64,000 nt of DNA from Pirellulales bacterium (GTDB taxonomy: Bacteria > Planctomycetota > Planctomycetia > Pirellulales > JAICIG01). Within the stretch, counting starts at the first letter, position 1; each line of letters starts with the position of its first letter. Position numbers and translations under genes: made by a program. This document shows positions 48,908 through 60,032 of the stretch, one piece after another. The stretch is from the NCBI GenBank assembly GCA_025927475.1, contig JAICLL010000002.1, positions 62,001 to 126,000 on the forward strand. The letters are read 5' to 3'. A model generated the notes under the pieces. The model saw nothing but the letters and a program-made list of their open reading frames with translations, had not been told where the DNA came from and did not search any database.

Positions 48908-51900
48908 ATGTCGCTCGCGGCGTTCGTTGTGCTGAGTGCTTCTCTAGGCGCCATCGCCGACGACGTGCCGGCCGTCGTCGGCACGGTGGTCGATGCCCAG
49001 AACCAGCCGGTGATTGGAGCCGATGTTTACCTGTTCGATGGTCCGCCTCTGGGACGCGCGGCGCTATTTGGTCTGGGAGGTAAAATGCGCCGGCCACCGG
49101 CGCTCGTTGCGCACACGCAAACGAGCGACACGGGCGAGTTCGCCGTCGCCTTGCCGGTCGAAGCGCCGCCGCCGCACGGGCGCGGCCCGACTTGGCTGGC
49201 CCTGGCTGTTCACAAGTCCGGATTAGCGATAAAAACACGCTTGATCGAGCGCTATTGGCCGGCCCGCGCCGCGCCGATTCGCGTGGCGCTCGGCCCACCG
49301 CACGACAACCGCGTGCGCGTTCGATCGCCCGAGGATCAGCCGGTGGCTAGGGCTCGGTTGCGGGTCGATCAGATTGACGGCATTGCGCTGCCCGCCGAAT
49401 TGAGCGAGCGGTTGATTGGCGTAAGCGATGCCTCGGGCGAAGTCGAGTTGCCCGGCGCGAGCGGCGAGAAATTGCGCACCGTTCGGGTCGATGTCCAGGA
49501 ATTCGGCACGCAATGGGCCGCGCTGAGCAGGCCGGCCGCGGGCGGCCTCAGTACGCTTGACTTGTCACCGGTCGGGTCGATCTGCGGGCGGCTCGTCGAT
49601 GACCAAGGCGCGGCATTGCCAGCGACTCGCGTCCGCCTGGCCACCTGGGTCGAGCCGCGCGATGAGCTGGCCGGTGGCGGACTGGCCGAATTGACTACCG
49701 ACGCCGCTGGCGAGTTCCGCGCGCCCGTGATCGCCGCCGGCGTGTTGCAAGTAACCGCGGAGCTTCCGCCCGATTCGCCGCTGCTGAGCACCTATCACGG
49801 AACACAGCAAATCGAGGCGGGCATCAGCAACGAAGCGGTCATTCGATTCCAGCATGGCGTTCATATTCACGGCATGGTAATCAACCAGGCCGATCGCCGC
49901 CCGATTGCCGGGGCAAGCGTGTCGCTGGGCATGGTTCCCGACGCACCAACCCTGGAGTGCAATGAGGCAGGTGAATACTCTGGGTATTTATTGCCGGGTT
50001 TAACGCATTTAAGGTTTGCTCGATTGCCTTCGGGCTACTACTTTCCGAACACGATAATTCCCAATGAGTCTGTGCCCGCTGGCGCCCAGATGATGACCTT
50101 CAAGCCCTTGGTAGCTGCGGCCGGTGCGACGCTGGTTGGCCGCGTGGTCGATGCCGCGGGCCGGCCCGTTCCCGACGCCGAAGTGATCGGAGCATGTCCC
50201 TCGTCGGATGAGGGCGCCGACCGCACGATTTACGCCCTTAGCGACCGCGATGGCAATTTCATGCTGCCAAATGTGGCGACGGACACCAACGTCAGAGTCA
50301 CCGCTTACAGCGCCGCCGGCGTTTCTACCAAGCCCGTGATCGGCAATGTACACGACCCGGATCCGGTCACCGTGACGGTTGACCCGGCTGCCGCTCTATC
50401 GCTGTCGGGTCGCGCGATCGACACCGCCGGGCATCCAATTGCCGGGGCCGGTGTGCGGGTGCTTCCGATTCGCTTCGAACAGAATCGACGGGCGATCGAA
50501 GAACCCTTTGTTGCTTTCAATGGCGTCGAACGGCTCTACACCAATGCGGAAGGCCGGTTCGGCACCCCCAAACAGCTTCGGCCCGATCGCGGCTATCGCG
50601 TGGAAGTCGATGCCCGGGGAATAATGCCCGTCCGCACCGAGCCTATCGAACCTTCTACGTGGCGCACCACCGATTTCGGCGACATCGTGCTTGCCCCGAC
50701 GCCGCGGTTGCGCGTGGTAACGGGACACGTTGTCGACGGTACTGGCAAACCGATGGCTGGCGCAGTCGTCATGCAGTCGGGCGATGGGCCGCGGCGTACC
50801 CGCGCCACGTGCGACGGCAAAGGACGATTCCGCATCGAGGGCCTCTATGAAGGACCGGCTTGGTTGTTGGTTAACCACGACGGCGCCCGCTTACAAGCGG
50901 AACGCCTCGACGGCGATACGAACGACGCGCGCATTGTCCTGGAGCGCGACACCGCCGCGCCGGTGCGCGGTGCTACGCAGTTGTCTTCGGTTGACGCAGC
51001 AGGCGAAGATGAAGTTTGCCGTGCGTTGTTTGCGGAGATCCGCGATCGGCTGCTGCGCGGGAGCGAATCAGACCGCCAATGGATTGCTTCCACCGAGTAC
51101 CGACTGGACGGCGCTTTTTCCGATTCCCACGCACCGGGCGTTGTGCAGCAATCGCGGCTTGCGCTTGCCCTGGGCCGCGGCGGTTTTGACACATGAGCAG
51201 GCGATCGAGCTGGCCCAGGAGATGGACGATATGTATCCGCGTTGCTCGCTTTGCCTGGCTGCCTTTGACGCAGCCGGCAATACGCCCGACCAGCAACGCA
51301 GCGCTTTGGCCGAGGCCCTGTTGGCTGCGCGAGCCGTGAACGAGCCGGCGATGCGAATTCCAATTCTAGGCGAAATTGGCGAACGATTTTTCGACCTGGG
51401 CGATCGCGAGGTGGGTATGGCGATCGTGCGCGAGGCCCGCGACCAATTGGCCGCAGTTCCTATTGACGGCATGCCGAACGGCGATTATTGGCGAGGCAGG
51501 CTCGCGCCCGCCCTGGCCTATCTCGACGTGCACGGCGCATTTGCATTGGCCGAAAAGCTCCGCAGGCCGCAACGCGATTGGTTTCTGGCCGATGTCGCCC
51601 GGAGTCTCGCCGCCGAAAACCCCGCCGAGGCCGAAGCGGCTCTAGAGCGAATGGAAATGGCAAACCTCCGCTTCGTCTATGGCGCCGGCGCCGTGCACCG
51701 CATGGCGCGGGTCGATCCTGAGCGGGCTGCGCGAATCGCGATGAAGTTCCAGAGGCCCACCTGGCGGGCCTATGGTCTTGGCCTCATCGCCGAGGCGCAG
51801 GTAGACGCGAACTCAGACCTCGCCGAAAAGCTGCTGGAAGCAGCTTTCCACCTTCTTGAGCAATCGTTGGCCGACGGCACCGCGGATCAACGAGACAGCA

Positions 51901-52381
51901 CCTGTGGCACGGCCGCCGCGCTGCTGGTGATGGTCGAGCGAGTCAGTCCCGCGCTACTCGAGCATTATCTGGCTCGGGCGTTGGCCATGCGTCCGCCCAG
52001 GCCGGCGCGGGGCGATCCGGGGCCTGGTACGAAGCGGAGATCGCCCAAATGGCGCTGGCCGTGGCGCCTTACGACCGGCCAACGGCCCGCGCGCTGCTGG
52101 AACCGCTGGCGCCGAGAATTCGCACGCTTTCGGCAGCCGGCGAGCAATATGCCTCGCCTCGGCAGATTTGGGCAGCCTTTGCGCTGACCGACGCGCGCTG
52201 GGCGCAGGACTTGGTCAAAGCGATTCCCGACGCCCCGCCCGATGCCGCCGTTAGTCCGCGAGCCACCGCCGCTCGGCATGTGATCCGCGCCTTGATCGAC
52301 CGCGGCGCGGGCCGCGGGCCCTCGCTTTATCGCCAAATCCTGCACCTACGACATCCCGATACGCCCGTTCGGGAACGATGA
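48908..52381 (+). pseudogene. giant secreted protein, copy 3, interrupted by two frame changes (or indel errors)
   Basis: homology passes from frame of 48908 (ends 51196) to ORF 50730..52187 and back to ORF 52049..52381; stop of last segment is in the original frame. Confidence 0.8.
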
Positions 52382-52396
52382 TTCAGGCGTGACGGC

Positions 52397-52975
52397 TCAC
52401 GCTCGCTGGGCCGCCTCCACGGAATAGGTCGGGTCGGCGTGGCCGGAGGATTCGTCGCCCGATGGCCCATAGATGGCGGGCACGTGCTGCCCGGCCAGAC
52501 GAAGCCAGGTCTGAACTTGCGTGCGATGATGGCAGGTGTGCAGCACACGCCGCCAAAACACCCAAACACGTTGGCGGCGCAGGCCCTCGAAGAACGGCAC
52601 TTCGGCGAGCCACCACTCGGTCGTGCCCGACGCCAGCCGTGGCAATCGCTGCCGGGCCAACCGCGCATATTGGTCGATGTATTGCCGCACGCGCGGTGCG
52701 TCGCCCGGCGGCAACAAGGTCTCGGCCGCCGGCTCGTCGAGGCCGACAAACTGCGCGAAAAAACGCCGCTCCGAAAGAATCTGGTGGGCCATGATTGCTC
52801 GGATTGTGTTGGTTTTCTCGTGCGGCTTGAACTCGAGCAAGGCGTCGGGCACGGCCCGCCATACGCTCGCCGTCTTGTTGGTCTCGCTGGCATAGGTCGC
52901 CAGCAGATGGTCGAACAGCGGATCGCCGGCGCGGGGCACGTCGGCGTCGGGGATGGCGATGAATTCGTGGCTCAT
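52397..52975 (-). CDS. DinB family protein
   Basis: 'FDHLLATYASETNKTASVWRAVPDALLEFKPHEKTNTIRAIMAHQILSERRFFAQF', 'VLHTCHHRTQVQTWLRLAG'. Confidence 0.88.
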   Translation of the reverse strand: MSHEFIAIPDADVPRAGDPLFDHLLATYASETNKTASVWRAVPDALLEFKPHEKTNTIRAIMAHQILSERRFFAQFVGLDEPAAETLLPPGDAPRVRQYIDQYARLARQRLPRLASGTTEWWLAEVPFFEGLRRQRVWVFWRRVLHTCHHRTQVQTWLRLAGQHVPAIYGPSGDESSGHADPTYSVEAAQRA

Positions 52976-53204
52976 GGCTCATGCCTGGATGAACGTGTGC
53001 GATACCACGCGGCGTCTCTTGGGGGACGCGAACGTTGCAACTTTGAGCAAGGAAGGATACTCCATCGTAGTGTAATCCGCGGCCGCGGGAAACCGGCGCC
53101 CAGGCCTCCGAACTTGGAGCTGACCACGTCTTCGGATAAGCTGGATCGTCGCTGTGCGGCAAAAGTTGATTCGACGTTGAAGGCCCAGAAGGCAACGTGA
53201 AGCA

Positions 53205-53672
53205 ATGGACGTCATCCTCGTCGCAAAATCGCGCAAAGAACCAGGACCGCCGATCATCATCCGGTGCCCGAGATGTGGCGCCGAGGCGATTGGCGCAAAC
53301 GCCTACCGCCAGGTAGACGACCTGTGCGCGTTTTATTTCCTGAAGCTTTTCACCGTTCGAAACACCTTCGTCGAATGCTCAAATTGTCGGGCGAAGCTGC
53401 GGTCTAGCGTCGATCTCGATGAACTGGCGCAATACCGCGGCGATGAGCTGGACCAGTTTCTCTCGCACGATGTTTCGTTTGTCGTCAAGTTTCTCGCCAT
53501 CGCGTCGCTGCTGTTGTGCATTGCACCGTTCGTGGGCGCCGTTCTGTCATTGATCACGGTGCTGCTTACGCTCAAAAGCCCCGGGTGGACGCGCACCCTG
53601 GCGCGCATCGCTCTGGCAATCTCGATCGTCATCACCGGCCTGGCGCTGGTTGCCATTCTGCTTGGCAAATAG
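53205..53672 (+). CDS. zinc-ribbon membrane protein
   Basis: two CxxC pairs 'RCPRCGAEAI...VECSNCRAKL' and two C-terminal TM segments. Confidence 0.6.
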   Translation: MDVILVAKSRKEPGPPIIIRCPRCGAEAIGANAYRQVDDLCAFYFLKLFTVRNTFVECSNCRAKLRSSVDLDELAQYRGDELDQFLSHDVSFVVKFLAIASLLLCIAPFVGAVLSLITVLLTLKSPGWTRTLARIALAISIVITGLALVAILLGK

Positions 53673-53777
53673 CGGGCATTCGGCAGGCAGAGGCCATCTC
53701 CGGCTGGGATAAACCCTGAGGCGAATGATATAATCGAGGCAGGACGTTTGGACGCAGATCCTCTAGCTCGCCGCGTT

Positions 53778-56700
53778 ATGCCGCATCCGCTCGAAGCAAA
53801 GCTCGGCTCACTCGGACGGCAAGCGCGGCGCTTGACCTTGCTCTATGCCTGCGCGCGGTTGGCGACGGTGGTGATCGCCGCGCTGGTGGCGTTCTGCCTG
53901 GTCGATTGGCTCGTTCACTTGCGCGATCCTGGTTTGCGCGTCCTTTCGCTGGCCGCGTTGGTGGTTTTGGCGTGTTGGGCGTGCTGGCGGTTTGTGTTGC
54001 CCGGTCTGCGCGTCCGCCGCGGCGCGGTCGATCTGGCCCTCCGCGTCGGGCGGCGACTGCCCATTGACGCCGATCGCCTGGCCAGCGCCATGCGGTTTCT
54101 CGGCCAGCCGGAAGACGACCGTTATGCGGGATCGGCGGCGCTGCGCCGCGCGGTCATCGCTCAGGCCGCGGCGGAGCTCGACCGAGTCAACCTCGAGGCC
54201 GCCCTCGACCGGCGGCCGGCGCATCGCGCGGCTGCGGTGGCCGGCGTCGCCCTGGTCGGTGCGCTGCTGCTGGCGGCGCTCGATCCGGCGGCGAGCCGTC
54301 TTGCGCTCGTCCGGCTCTTCAACCCATGGGGAAGCGCTCAGTGGCCCAAGCAGAATCATCTGGCCTTCGTCAACCCGGTGAGGCGCTTGGCGGCCGGCCA
54401 AACCTTTGAAGTGGAATTGCGCGACACTCAAGGCGCCGGTCTGCCCGACGACGTGCAGATTCACTATCGTTACGCGTCGGCCGACGGCGATCCGCAGGAA
54501 GTGACCGAGCGCATGCACGCGATCGATCGGCTGATGTTTGCCCGCAAAGAGCATGTGACTCGGCCCTTCGCCTATCGCGCCGTGGGGGGCGACGACGATT
54601 CGATGCCGTGGATCGAGTTGGAAGTCGTCGAGCCGCCGGGCGTCGAGCAGTTGTCGGTCAGGCTGCATTATCCAGAGTACACCGGTTGGCCGAGCGAGTC
54701 GTCCGATCCGCATTTGCGGGCGTTGACCGGCACGCGCGTGGAGCTTTCCGGGCGGTCCACCAAGCCGCTGCGCTCGGTGGCCGTGCGCAGGGAAGACGAA
54801 GACCAGATCGCAGGCGTGGTGGGCGAGGACGGGCGGCATTTTCATTTGCCCGTCGCGGGCGGGCGCGAATTCGTCGTGCAGCGGTCGGGCGCTTACTGGC
54901 TCGAGTTGACCGATGCCGAAGGCTTTTCCAGCGGAGAGCGTTGGCGGTTTGAAATTCGCGCGGTCGAAGACACCGCGCCGGCAGTTGTCGTCGAAGAGCC
55001 GGCGGCCAACTTGTTTGTCACGGCCGAGGCCTCCTTGCCGGTGCGCGTGGTCGTGAAAGACGACCTGGCGATTCATGAAGTCGGCTTACGTTTCTCTCGC
55101 AGTGACAAGTCGGCCGATCCCGAGGCGGAAATTGCCGTTTATGAAGGCCCGGCGCACGTGAGCGAGGCTGCCGCCGCGGCGGGGCCCGCGGCCGGCGGCG
55201 AATCGCGCACGTTCGAGCATCGGTTGGAGCTGAAGCCGTTGCGGCTTGCGGCGGGCGCCGAGCTGACGCTGTATGCCACCGCCACCGATTACCATCCGCT
55301 TCTTGGCCAAAGCCAGCCCCGGCGGCTGACGATCATCACGCTCGACGAGCTGCAAGAGCGGCTGGCCGAGCGGCAGAATTCGCTGGTCAACGAGCTCACG
55401 CGCATTCTGAAATTGCAACGCGACGCCCGAGCCCAGGTGTCGGGCGTCGAAATCCAACTGCGGCAGGTCGGCCAGGCGAACAAGCAAGACCTCGACCACC
55501 TGCAAGCGGCCGAGTTGATCCAGCGGCAGGTCGAACGCGGGCTGGTCAGCCCCAGCGAAGGAGTGGTCCAGCAGATTGCCGGTCTGCTGGACGATCTGAC
55601 GAACAACAAGGCAGACAGTCCCGGCGTCGAGCGGCAAATGCGCTCGCTGCTCGATGAGGTGCAGCGGTTGGGCCGCGACGAGCTGCCCTTGATCGCGCAC
55701 GATCTGACGGCCGGCTTAAAGGCGGCACAATCCGCTGGCGGGGCGACGGCGCTTGGCGCCCTGGCGTCGGCGGGCGGCCATCAGCAGGAAGTGATCGAAA
55801 CGCTCGAACGGCTGACCGCGGAGATGGCCCAGTGGGACAACTATCGCCGCTTTCACCGCGAGATCGCCGCGTTGCGCCGCGAGCAAGAGGAACTGAACGC
55901 CGAAGCGGCCGCCGTGGCTCGCCAGACGCTCACCAAGGACCTGAAAGACCTCGATGTGCAGCAGCAGGCCGACCTGAAAAAGCTGGGAGCGCGGCAACTG
56001 GAACTGGCTCGCCGCTTCGACAAGATTCAGCAGCGCATGCAGCACACCATCGACGATCAGGCCGCCGCCGACCCCATGGCGGTCGGCGCGATCTCGGATG
56101 CCTTGACGCAATCGCGCGAGCGTGCGATCGCCGGGGCCATGCGGCAATCGGGCCGACAATTCGAAGCCAATCAAATGGGTCAGGCCGCCCAGAACCAGCG
56201 CCGCGTGACCGACGATTTGCAAGAGATGCTGGACACTCTGGCCAACCGCCGCGAGCACGAAGCCGGCAGGCTGGTGAAAAAGCTGCGCGAGGCAGAGGGC
56301 GAATTGGCCGGGCTGCGGCAGCGCCAAGCAGGGTTGCGCAAGAAATGGGAGGCCGCGCCGCAGTCTGCCGAACAGCCGCCGGCACGCCGCGAGCTGGAAC
56401 GCCTGACGCGCGAGCAGCGGCAGCTTGGCGAACAGACGCAACGGCTGGCGCGGCGGTTGGCGCGTTTGCAGGCCGAGCAGGCCGGACGCAGCGCCGCGCG
56501 GGGCGGCGACAAAATGGACCAGGCCGGCGAGCAAGGTCAACAGGGCAACGGGCAGGCCGCCGCCGAGCAGGCGGCCAACGCCCAGCAAGACCTCGAGCAA
56601 GCCCAACGCGAGCTGGCCCAGCGCCGCGCCCAGGCCGAGGCCGACCTGGCCCATGAGCAAATCGCCCGGCTTGAAGACCATCTGCGGGGACTCCACCAGC

Positions 56701-57329
56701 GTCAAGCGCGGCTGCTCGACGAGACGCAGCGTTACGCCGATTTGCTTGCCTCGCGGGGCGAATGGACGCGGGCCGAAACGCTTGGCGTCGGAGAGCTTGG
56801 TCGCAACCAGCACGAGTTGGCCGGTGACACCGAGGCGGCCCAAAAGGGTCTCGACGCCGCGCCCGTGTTCCAACTGGCGCTCGACGACGCTGTCCGTCAG
56901 ATGCAACGTGCCGCCGCGGGGCTGGAAGAACATCACGCCGACGACGACGTGCGGAAAGCCCAACGGCGAGCACTCGATCTGTTCGTTCATATTCTCGACG
57001 CGCTCAAGCCACCGGCCCATGATCCGCAGCAGGCCGATGGCGATGCCGGCGACGGTGATACTGGCGACGGGGGTCAGCCGGCAGCGGGCAACCCGCCGCC
57101 CAACAGCGGCATTCATTCTCTGGCCGAGCTGAAGTTGCTCCAATGGATGCAAGACGACGTCAACGCGCGCACCCAAGCCCTGGAACAATCGCGCGCCGCC
57201 GGCGAGCAGCCCTCGGCCGATCAACGCCGCGAGTATCTCGAGCTCAGCGAACAGCAAGGACGCATTGCCGACCTGCTCATGAAACTCGCCCAGGCCGGCA
57301 AAGACGTTGACGGCGACGGCGCTCCCTAA
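53778..57329 (+). CDS. large membrane-anchored coiled-coil protein, DUF4175-like
   Basis: N-terminal TM pair, Ig-like middle, long Gln/Glu/Arg-rich coiled coil; ATG 53778. Confidence 0.65.
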   Translation: MPHPLEAKLGSLGRQARRLTLLYACARLATVVIAALVAFCLVDWLVHLRDPGLRVLSLAALVVLACWACWRFVLPGLRVRRGAVDLALRVGRRLPIDADRLASAMRFLGQPEDDRYAGSAALRRAVIAQAAAELDRVNLEAALDRRPAHRAAAVAGVALVGALLLAALDPAASRLALVRLFNPWGSAQWPKQNHLAFVNPVRRLAAGQTFEVELRDTQGAGLPDDVQIHYRYASADGDPQEVTERMHAIDRLMFARKEHVTRPFAYRAVGGDDDSMPWIELEVVEPPGVEQLSVRLHYPEYTGWPSESSDPHLRALTGTRVELSGRSTKPLRSVAVRREDEDQIAGVVGEDGRHFHLPVAGGREFVVQRSGAYWLELTDAEGFSSGERWRFEIRAVEDTAPAVVVEEPAANLFVTAEASLPVRVVVKDDLAIHEVGLRFSRSDKSADPEAEIAVYEGPAHVSEAAAAAGPAAGGESRTFEHRLELKPLRLAAGAELTLYATATDYHPLLGQSQPRRLTIITLDELQERLAERQNSLVNELTRILKLQRDARAQVSGVEIQLRQVGQANKQDLDHLQAAELIQRQVERGLVSPSEGVVQQIAGLLDDLTNNKADSPGVERQMRSLLDEVQRLGRDELPLIAHDLTAGLKAAQSAGGATALGALASAGGHQQEVIETLERLTAEMAQWDNYRRFHREIAALRREQEELNAEAAAVARQTLTKDLKDLDVQQQADLKKLGARQLELARRFDKIQQRMQHTIDDQAAADPMAVGAISDALTQSRERAIAGAMRQSGRQFEANQMGQAAQNQRRVTDDLQEMLDTLANRREHEAGRLVKKLREAEGELAGLRQRQAGLRKKWEAAPQSAEQPPARRELERLTREQRQLGEQTQRLARRLARLQAEQAGRSAARGGDKMDQAGEQGQQGNGQAAAEQAANAQQDLEQAQRELAQRRAQAEADLAHEQIARLEDHLRGLHQRQARLLDETQRYADLLASRGEWTRAETLGVGELGRNQHELAGDTEAAQKGLDAAPVFQLALDDAVRQMQRAAAGLEEHHADDDVRKAQRRALDLFVHILDALKPPAHDPQQADGDAGDGDTGDGGQPAAGNPPPNSGIHSLAELKLLQWMQDDVNARTQALEQSRAAGEQPSADQRREYLELSEQQGRIADLLMKLAQAGKDVDGDGAP

Positions 57330-57397
57330 TCGGCTTTAAGATTCAACAAGGGTTGTGGTGGGCACTACCGGTTCGGGGCCTGGGTTGCGAAGCTCCA

Positions 57398-57430
57398 GTT
57401 CGCCCGGCTACAATCCGCCACCGGGCGAAC
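57398..57430. other. perfect 10-bp inverted repeat (hairpin) upstream of RidA gene
   Basis: GTTCGCCCGG-13nt-CCGGGCGAAC. Confidence 0.6.
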
Positions 57431-57461
57431 GATTGACAGAAAACCACGGGTTGGAGCGAAC

Positions 57462-57923
57462 ATGAGTGCCGAAGCGAAACTGAAATCTCTAGGTTTGGAA
57501 CTGCCACCCGCGCCCAAGCCGGCCGGCGTTTATCAGCCGGTCGTGGTGGTCGGCAACATGGCCTATGTCTCGGGCCACGGGCCGCTCAAAAGCGACGGCA
57601 CCATGATCACCGGCCGCGTCGGCGCCGATCTCGACCAGCAGGCCGGCTATCAGGCCGCGCGGCAGACGGGCCTGGCCATTCTCGCCTCGCTACGGAGCAA
57701 GCTCGGCAGCCTTGACCGCGTGCGGCGGGTAGTGAAGACGCTGGGCATGGTGAACGCCGCCCCCGACTTTCAGCAGCAGCCGGCCGTGATCAATGGCTTC
57801 AGCGAATTGTTTGCCGAAGTGTTTGGCCAAGAGAACGGCGTCGGCGCCCGCAGCGCCGTGGGCATGGGATCGCTGCCCGGCAACATTGCCGTCGAAGTCG
57901 AAGTGATTCTGGAAATCGAATAA
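57462..57923 (+). CDS. RidA family protein
   Basis: 'YQPVVVVGNMAYVSGHGPL...GYQAARQTGLAILASLRSKLGSLDRVRRVVKTLGMVNAAPDF'. Confidence 0.93.
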   Translation: MSAEAKLKSLGLELPPAPKPAGVYQPVVVVGNMAYVSGHGPLKSDGTMITGRVGADLDQQAGYQAARQTGLAILASLRSKLGSLDRVRRVVKTLGMVNAAPDFQQQPAVINGFSELFAEVFGQENGVGARSAVGMGSLPGNIAVEVEVILEIE

Positions 57924-57933
57924 GGCGGTCCCG

Positions 57934-59334
57934 ATGCAACGGATTGCCTGTATGGGCCGATCTACAATTCTCGTCGCTTGCCTGGTTCTCGGCGCGGCGT
58001 GGGGCGACGCGTTGAACGCATCCGAACCCGCCGGCGTCGCCGCCACTCAACCCGAGCAAGGGCAGAAGGCACACCAGCCCAAACTTCCTCGGGAGCCTGC
58101 CGCCAATCACCAGTATCTGGCGGATCTGCGCTTGCTCCACAGTGAGCTCGACCGGTTTCAAGATCATCGGGATTGGCGAAATTTCTTGTTGCAAATGATG
58201 GGGGCGCAGTACTCGTATATCGGGCGTTATCAGAAGGCGGTCGAAGCATACGACGCGTGTTTCCCGACCGGCGAAGCCACGGGCGAGGCGCGCCCGGCGG
58301 CTTCGTTCGCCGAATATGAGGCGTGCGATGCCGTCGAGAGCGTCCTGGAATTGGCCGATCGGCATCAGGTGCTGATGATCAACGAAGCCCATCACGTGCC
58401 GCTGCATCGCGCCTTTACGCTTCAGCTTCTTGAGTCGTTATATAAGAAAGGCTTCCGCTATTTCGCGGCCGAGACGCTGACGGCGAAGGACAGCGCGCTT
58501 CAGACACGTGGCTACCCAACCATGAAATCCGGAGGTTATTTGCGCGAGCCGGTGTACGCCGACTTGGTGCGCACCGCCCTGCGTCTCGGATACAACGTCG
58601 TGCCCTACGAGCATGAACGGGGCATGCCTGAACCGGTTATTGATGAGTATCCGTTCGCGGATGAGGGGTTGCTCAACGCCCAAAATGCGCGCGAGGCAGG
58701 GCAGGCCAAAAACCTGTATGAGCGCATTCTGCGGAAAGACCCTCAGGCCAAGATTCTCGTTCACGCCGGCTATGGCCATATCAGCAAGAAGGCAGACACG
58801 TGGGAATTGGGCGGCAAAAAGGGCGAGGTGCGCTTCATGGCGGTCGTCTTCAAGGAGCTCACCGGAATTGATCCGCTGACGATCGACCAGACCGCAATGA
58901 CCGAGCGCAGCGCGCCCGAGAAAGACGGCAAGGACTACCGCTCGGCGATCGAGCAAGGGGTTGCGAACGACAAAGCCGTGCTGCTTCGCCACAAGACAAC
59001 AGGCCGGTGGTTCAATTTGTCCGACGAGGTCTACGATCTGATGGTCGTTCATCCCAGAAGCCGCTACGAGAATGGCCGGCCGACGTGGTTGGCAATGGGT
59101 GGCCGACGCAAGCCGTACCTCGTCAAGACGGAAGCGCGCCCGCCGAAGGGGTCATCGTATTTGGCTCAGGCGTTTTATGCTCAAGAGGCGATTGCCGACG
59201 CGGTGCCGGTGGACCAAATGGAGTACACTGCCGACGAACCCTTGCCAACGCTATGGTTGCCGCGCGGCGAATTCCTCGTTCGGATCATCGACGAGGCGGG
59301 TGCCACGAAGGGCCAATATTCGGTGTCAGAGTAG
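57934..59334 (+). CDS. secreted ChaN/erythromycin-esterase-like protein
   Basis: 'HQVLMINEAHHVPLHRAFTLQLLESLYKKGFRYFAAETLT', 'AKILVHAGYGHISKKAD'. Confidence 0.6.
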   Translation: MQRIACMGRSTILVACLVLGAAWGDALNASEPAGVAATQPEQGQKAHQPKLPREPAANHQYLADLRLLHSELDRFQDHRDWRNFLLQMMGAQYSYIGRYQKAVEAYDACFPTGEATGEARPAASFAEYEACDAVESVLELADRHQVLMINEAHHVPLHRAFTLQLLESLYKKGFRYFAAETLTAKDSALQTRGYPTMKSGGYLREPVYADLVRTALRLGYNVVPYEHERGMPEPVIDEYPFADEGLLNAQNAREAGQAKNLYERILRKDPQAKILVHAGYGHISKKADTWELGGKKGEVRFMAVVFKELTGIDPLTIDQTAMTERSAPEKDGKDYRSAIEQGVANDKAVLLRHKTTGRWFNLSDEVYDLMVVHPRSRYENGRPTWLAMGGRRKPYLVKTEARPPKGSSYLAQAFYAQEAIADAVPVDQMEYTADEPLPTLWLPRGEFLVRIIDEAGATKGQYSVSE

Positions 59335-59420
59335 GCGCGATGCAATCTGGACGCACTTGACGGTGTACTTTGGTCACGGGAGAATCCTGCGCCCGGTCTC
59401 GGAGTTCAAAGGGCTTCGAA

Positions 59421-60032
59421 GTGCCGGTTATAAAGAACACCGTCGAGCAGGCGGACTTCAACGCTCAGGTCTCCTTGCCTTATAATCTTCGCGCGCATGA
59501 TTTTCATCTGGCGATGCAAGACGTTTATGACTTCTTCTTCGATGTGAACCAATTACTCGAAGCGAAGGGTCTCGAGCGTCTCGACGACATGCTGCGGCCG
59601 GCGATTATGTCGGGTTTGCTGTCTGACATGCTGACGGCGAGCCTGGCGAAGCACTCACGATCGCTGACAGTCAACGAATACTTCAACGGTCATCCTGATC
59701 TGGTGGTGAAGGGCCGGTACCCAAAAAACTCAGTGAAGTCAGGTTCCGATGGCGTCGAGATCAAAAGCACGCGGAAGTCCGGCGGCGCCGTGGACATGCA
59801 CGGCGCCCGCCCACAATGGCTCTGCGTATTCGTCTACGACGTTGACCTTGAGACCGAGCCCGCTACCGATCGCCGCCCGATGACATTCACCGAGGTTTAT
59901 TTGGGCCAAGTCGCTTTGACGGATTTTCGCCGCAATGAACGCGGCGATCTTGGCACGCGGACGGCTACTTTGCATGCAGCGGGCCTGCAAAAGTTCCGAG
60001 AAAACTGGGTTTACCGCCTGGCGCCGACCTGA
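59421..60032 (+). CDS. putative Type II restriction endonuclease, PD-(D/E)xK
   Basis: 'HPDLVVKGRYPKNSVKSGSDGVEIKST' (PD...ExK); convergent with DNA methyltransferase; GTG start proposed at 59421, ORF open from 59370. Confidence 0.65.
   Translation: MPVIKNTVEQADFNAQVSLPYNLRAHDFHLAMQDVYDFFFDVNQLLEAKGLERLDDMLRPAIMSGLLSDMLTASLAKHSRSLTVNEYFNGHPDLVVKGRYPKNSVKSGSDGVEIKSTRKSGGAVDMHGARPQWLCVFVYDVDLETEPATDRRPMTFTEVYLGQVALTDFRRNERGDLGTRTATLHAAGLQKFRENWVYRLAPT

Noticed and set aside
55716-57257. 513-aa Leu-rich ORF opposite the coiled-coil protein
   Set aside because: Leu-rich translation is the antisense of Gln/Glu/Arg-rich codons, not a real membrane protein.
57398-57430. Rho-independent terminator after the DUF4175-like gene
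   Set aside because: Strong stem but no following T-tract; kept only as an inverted repeat.
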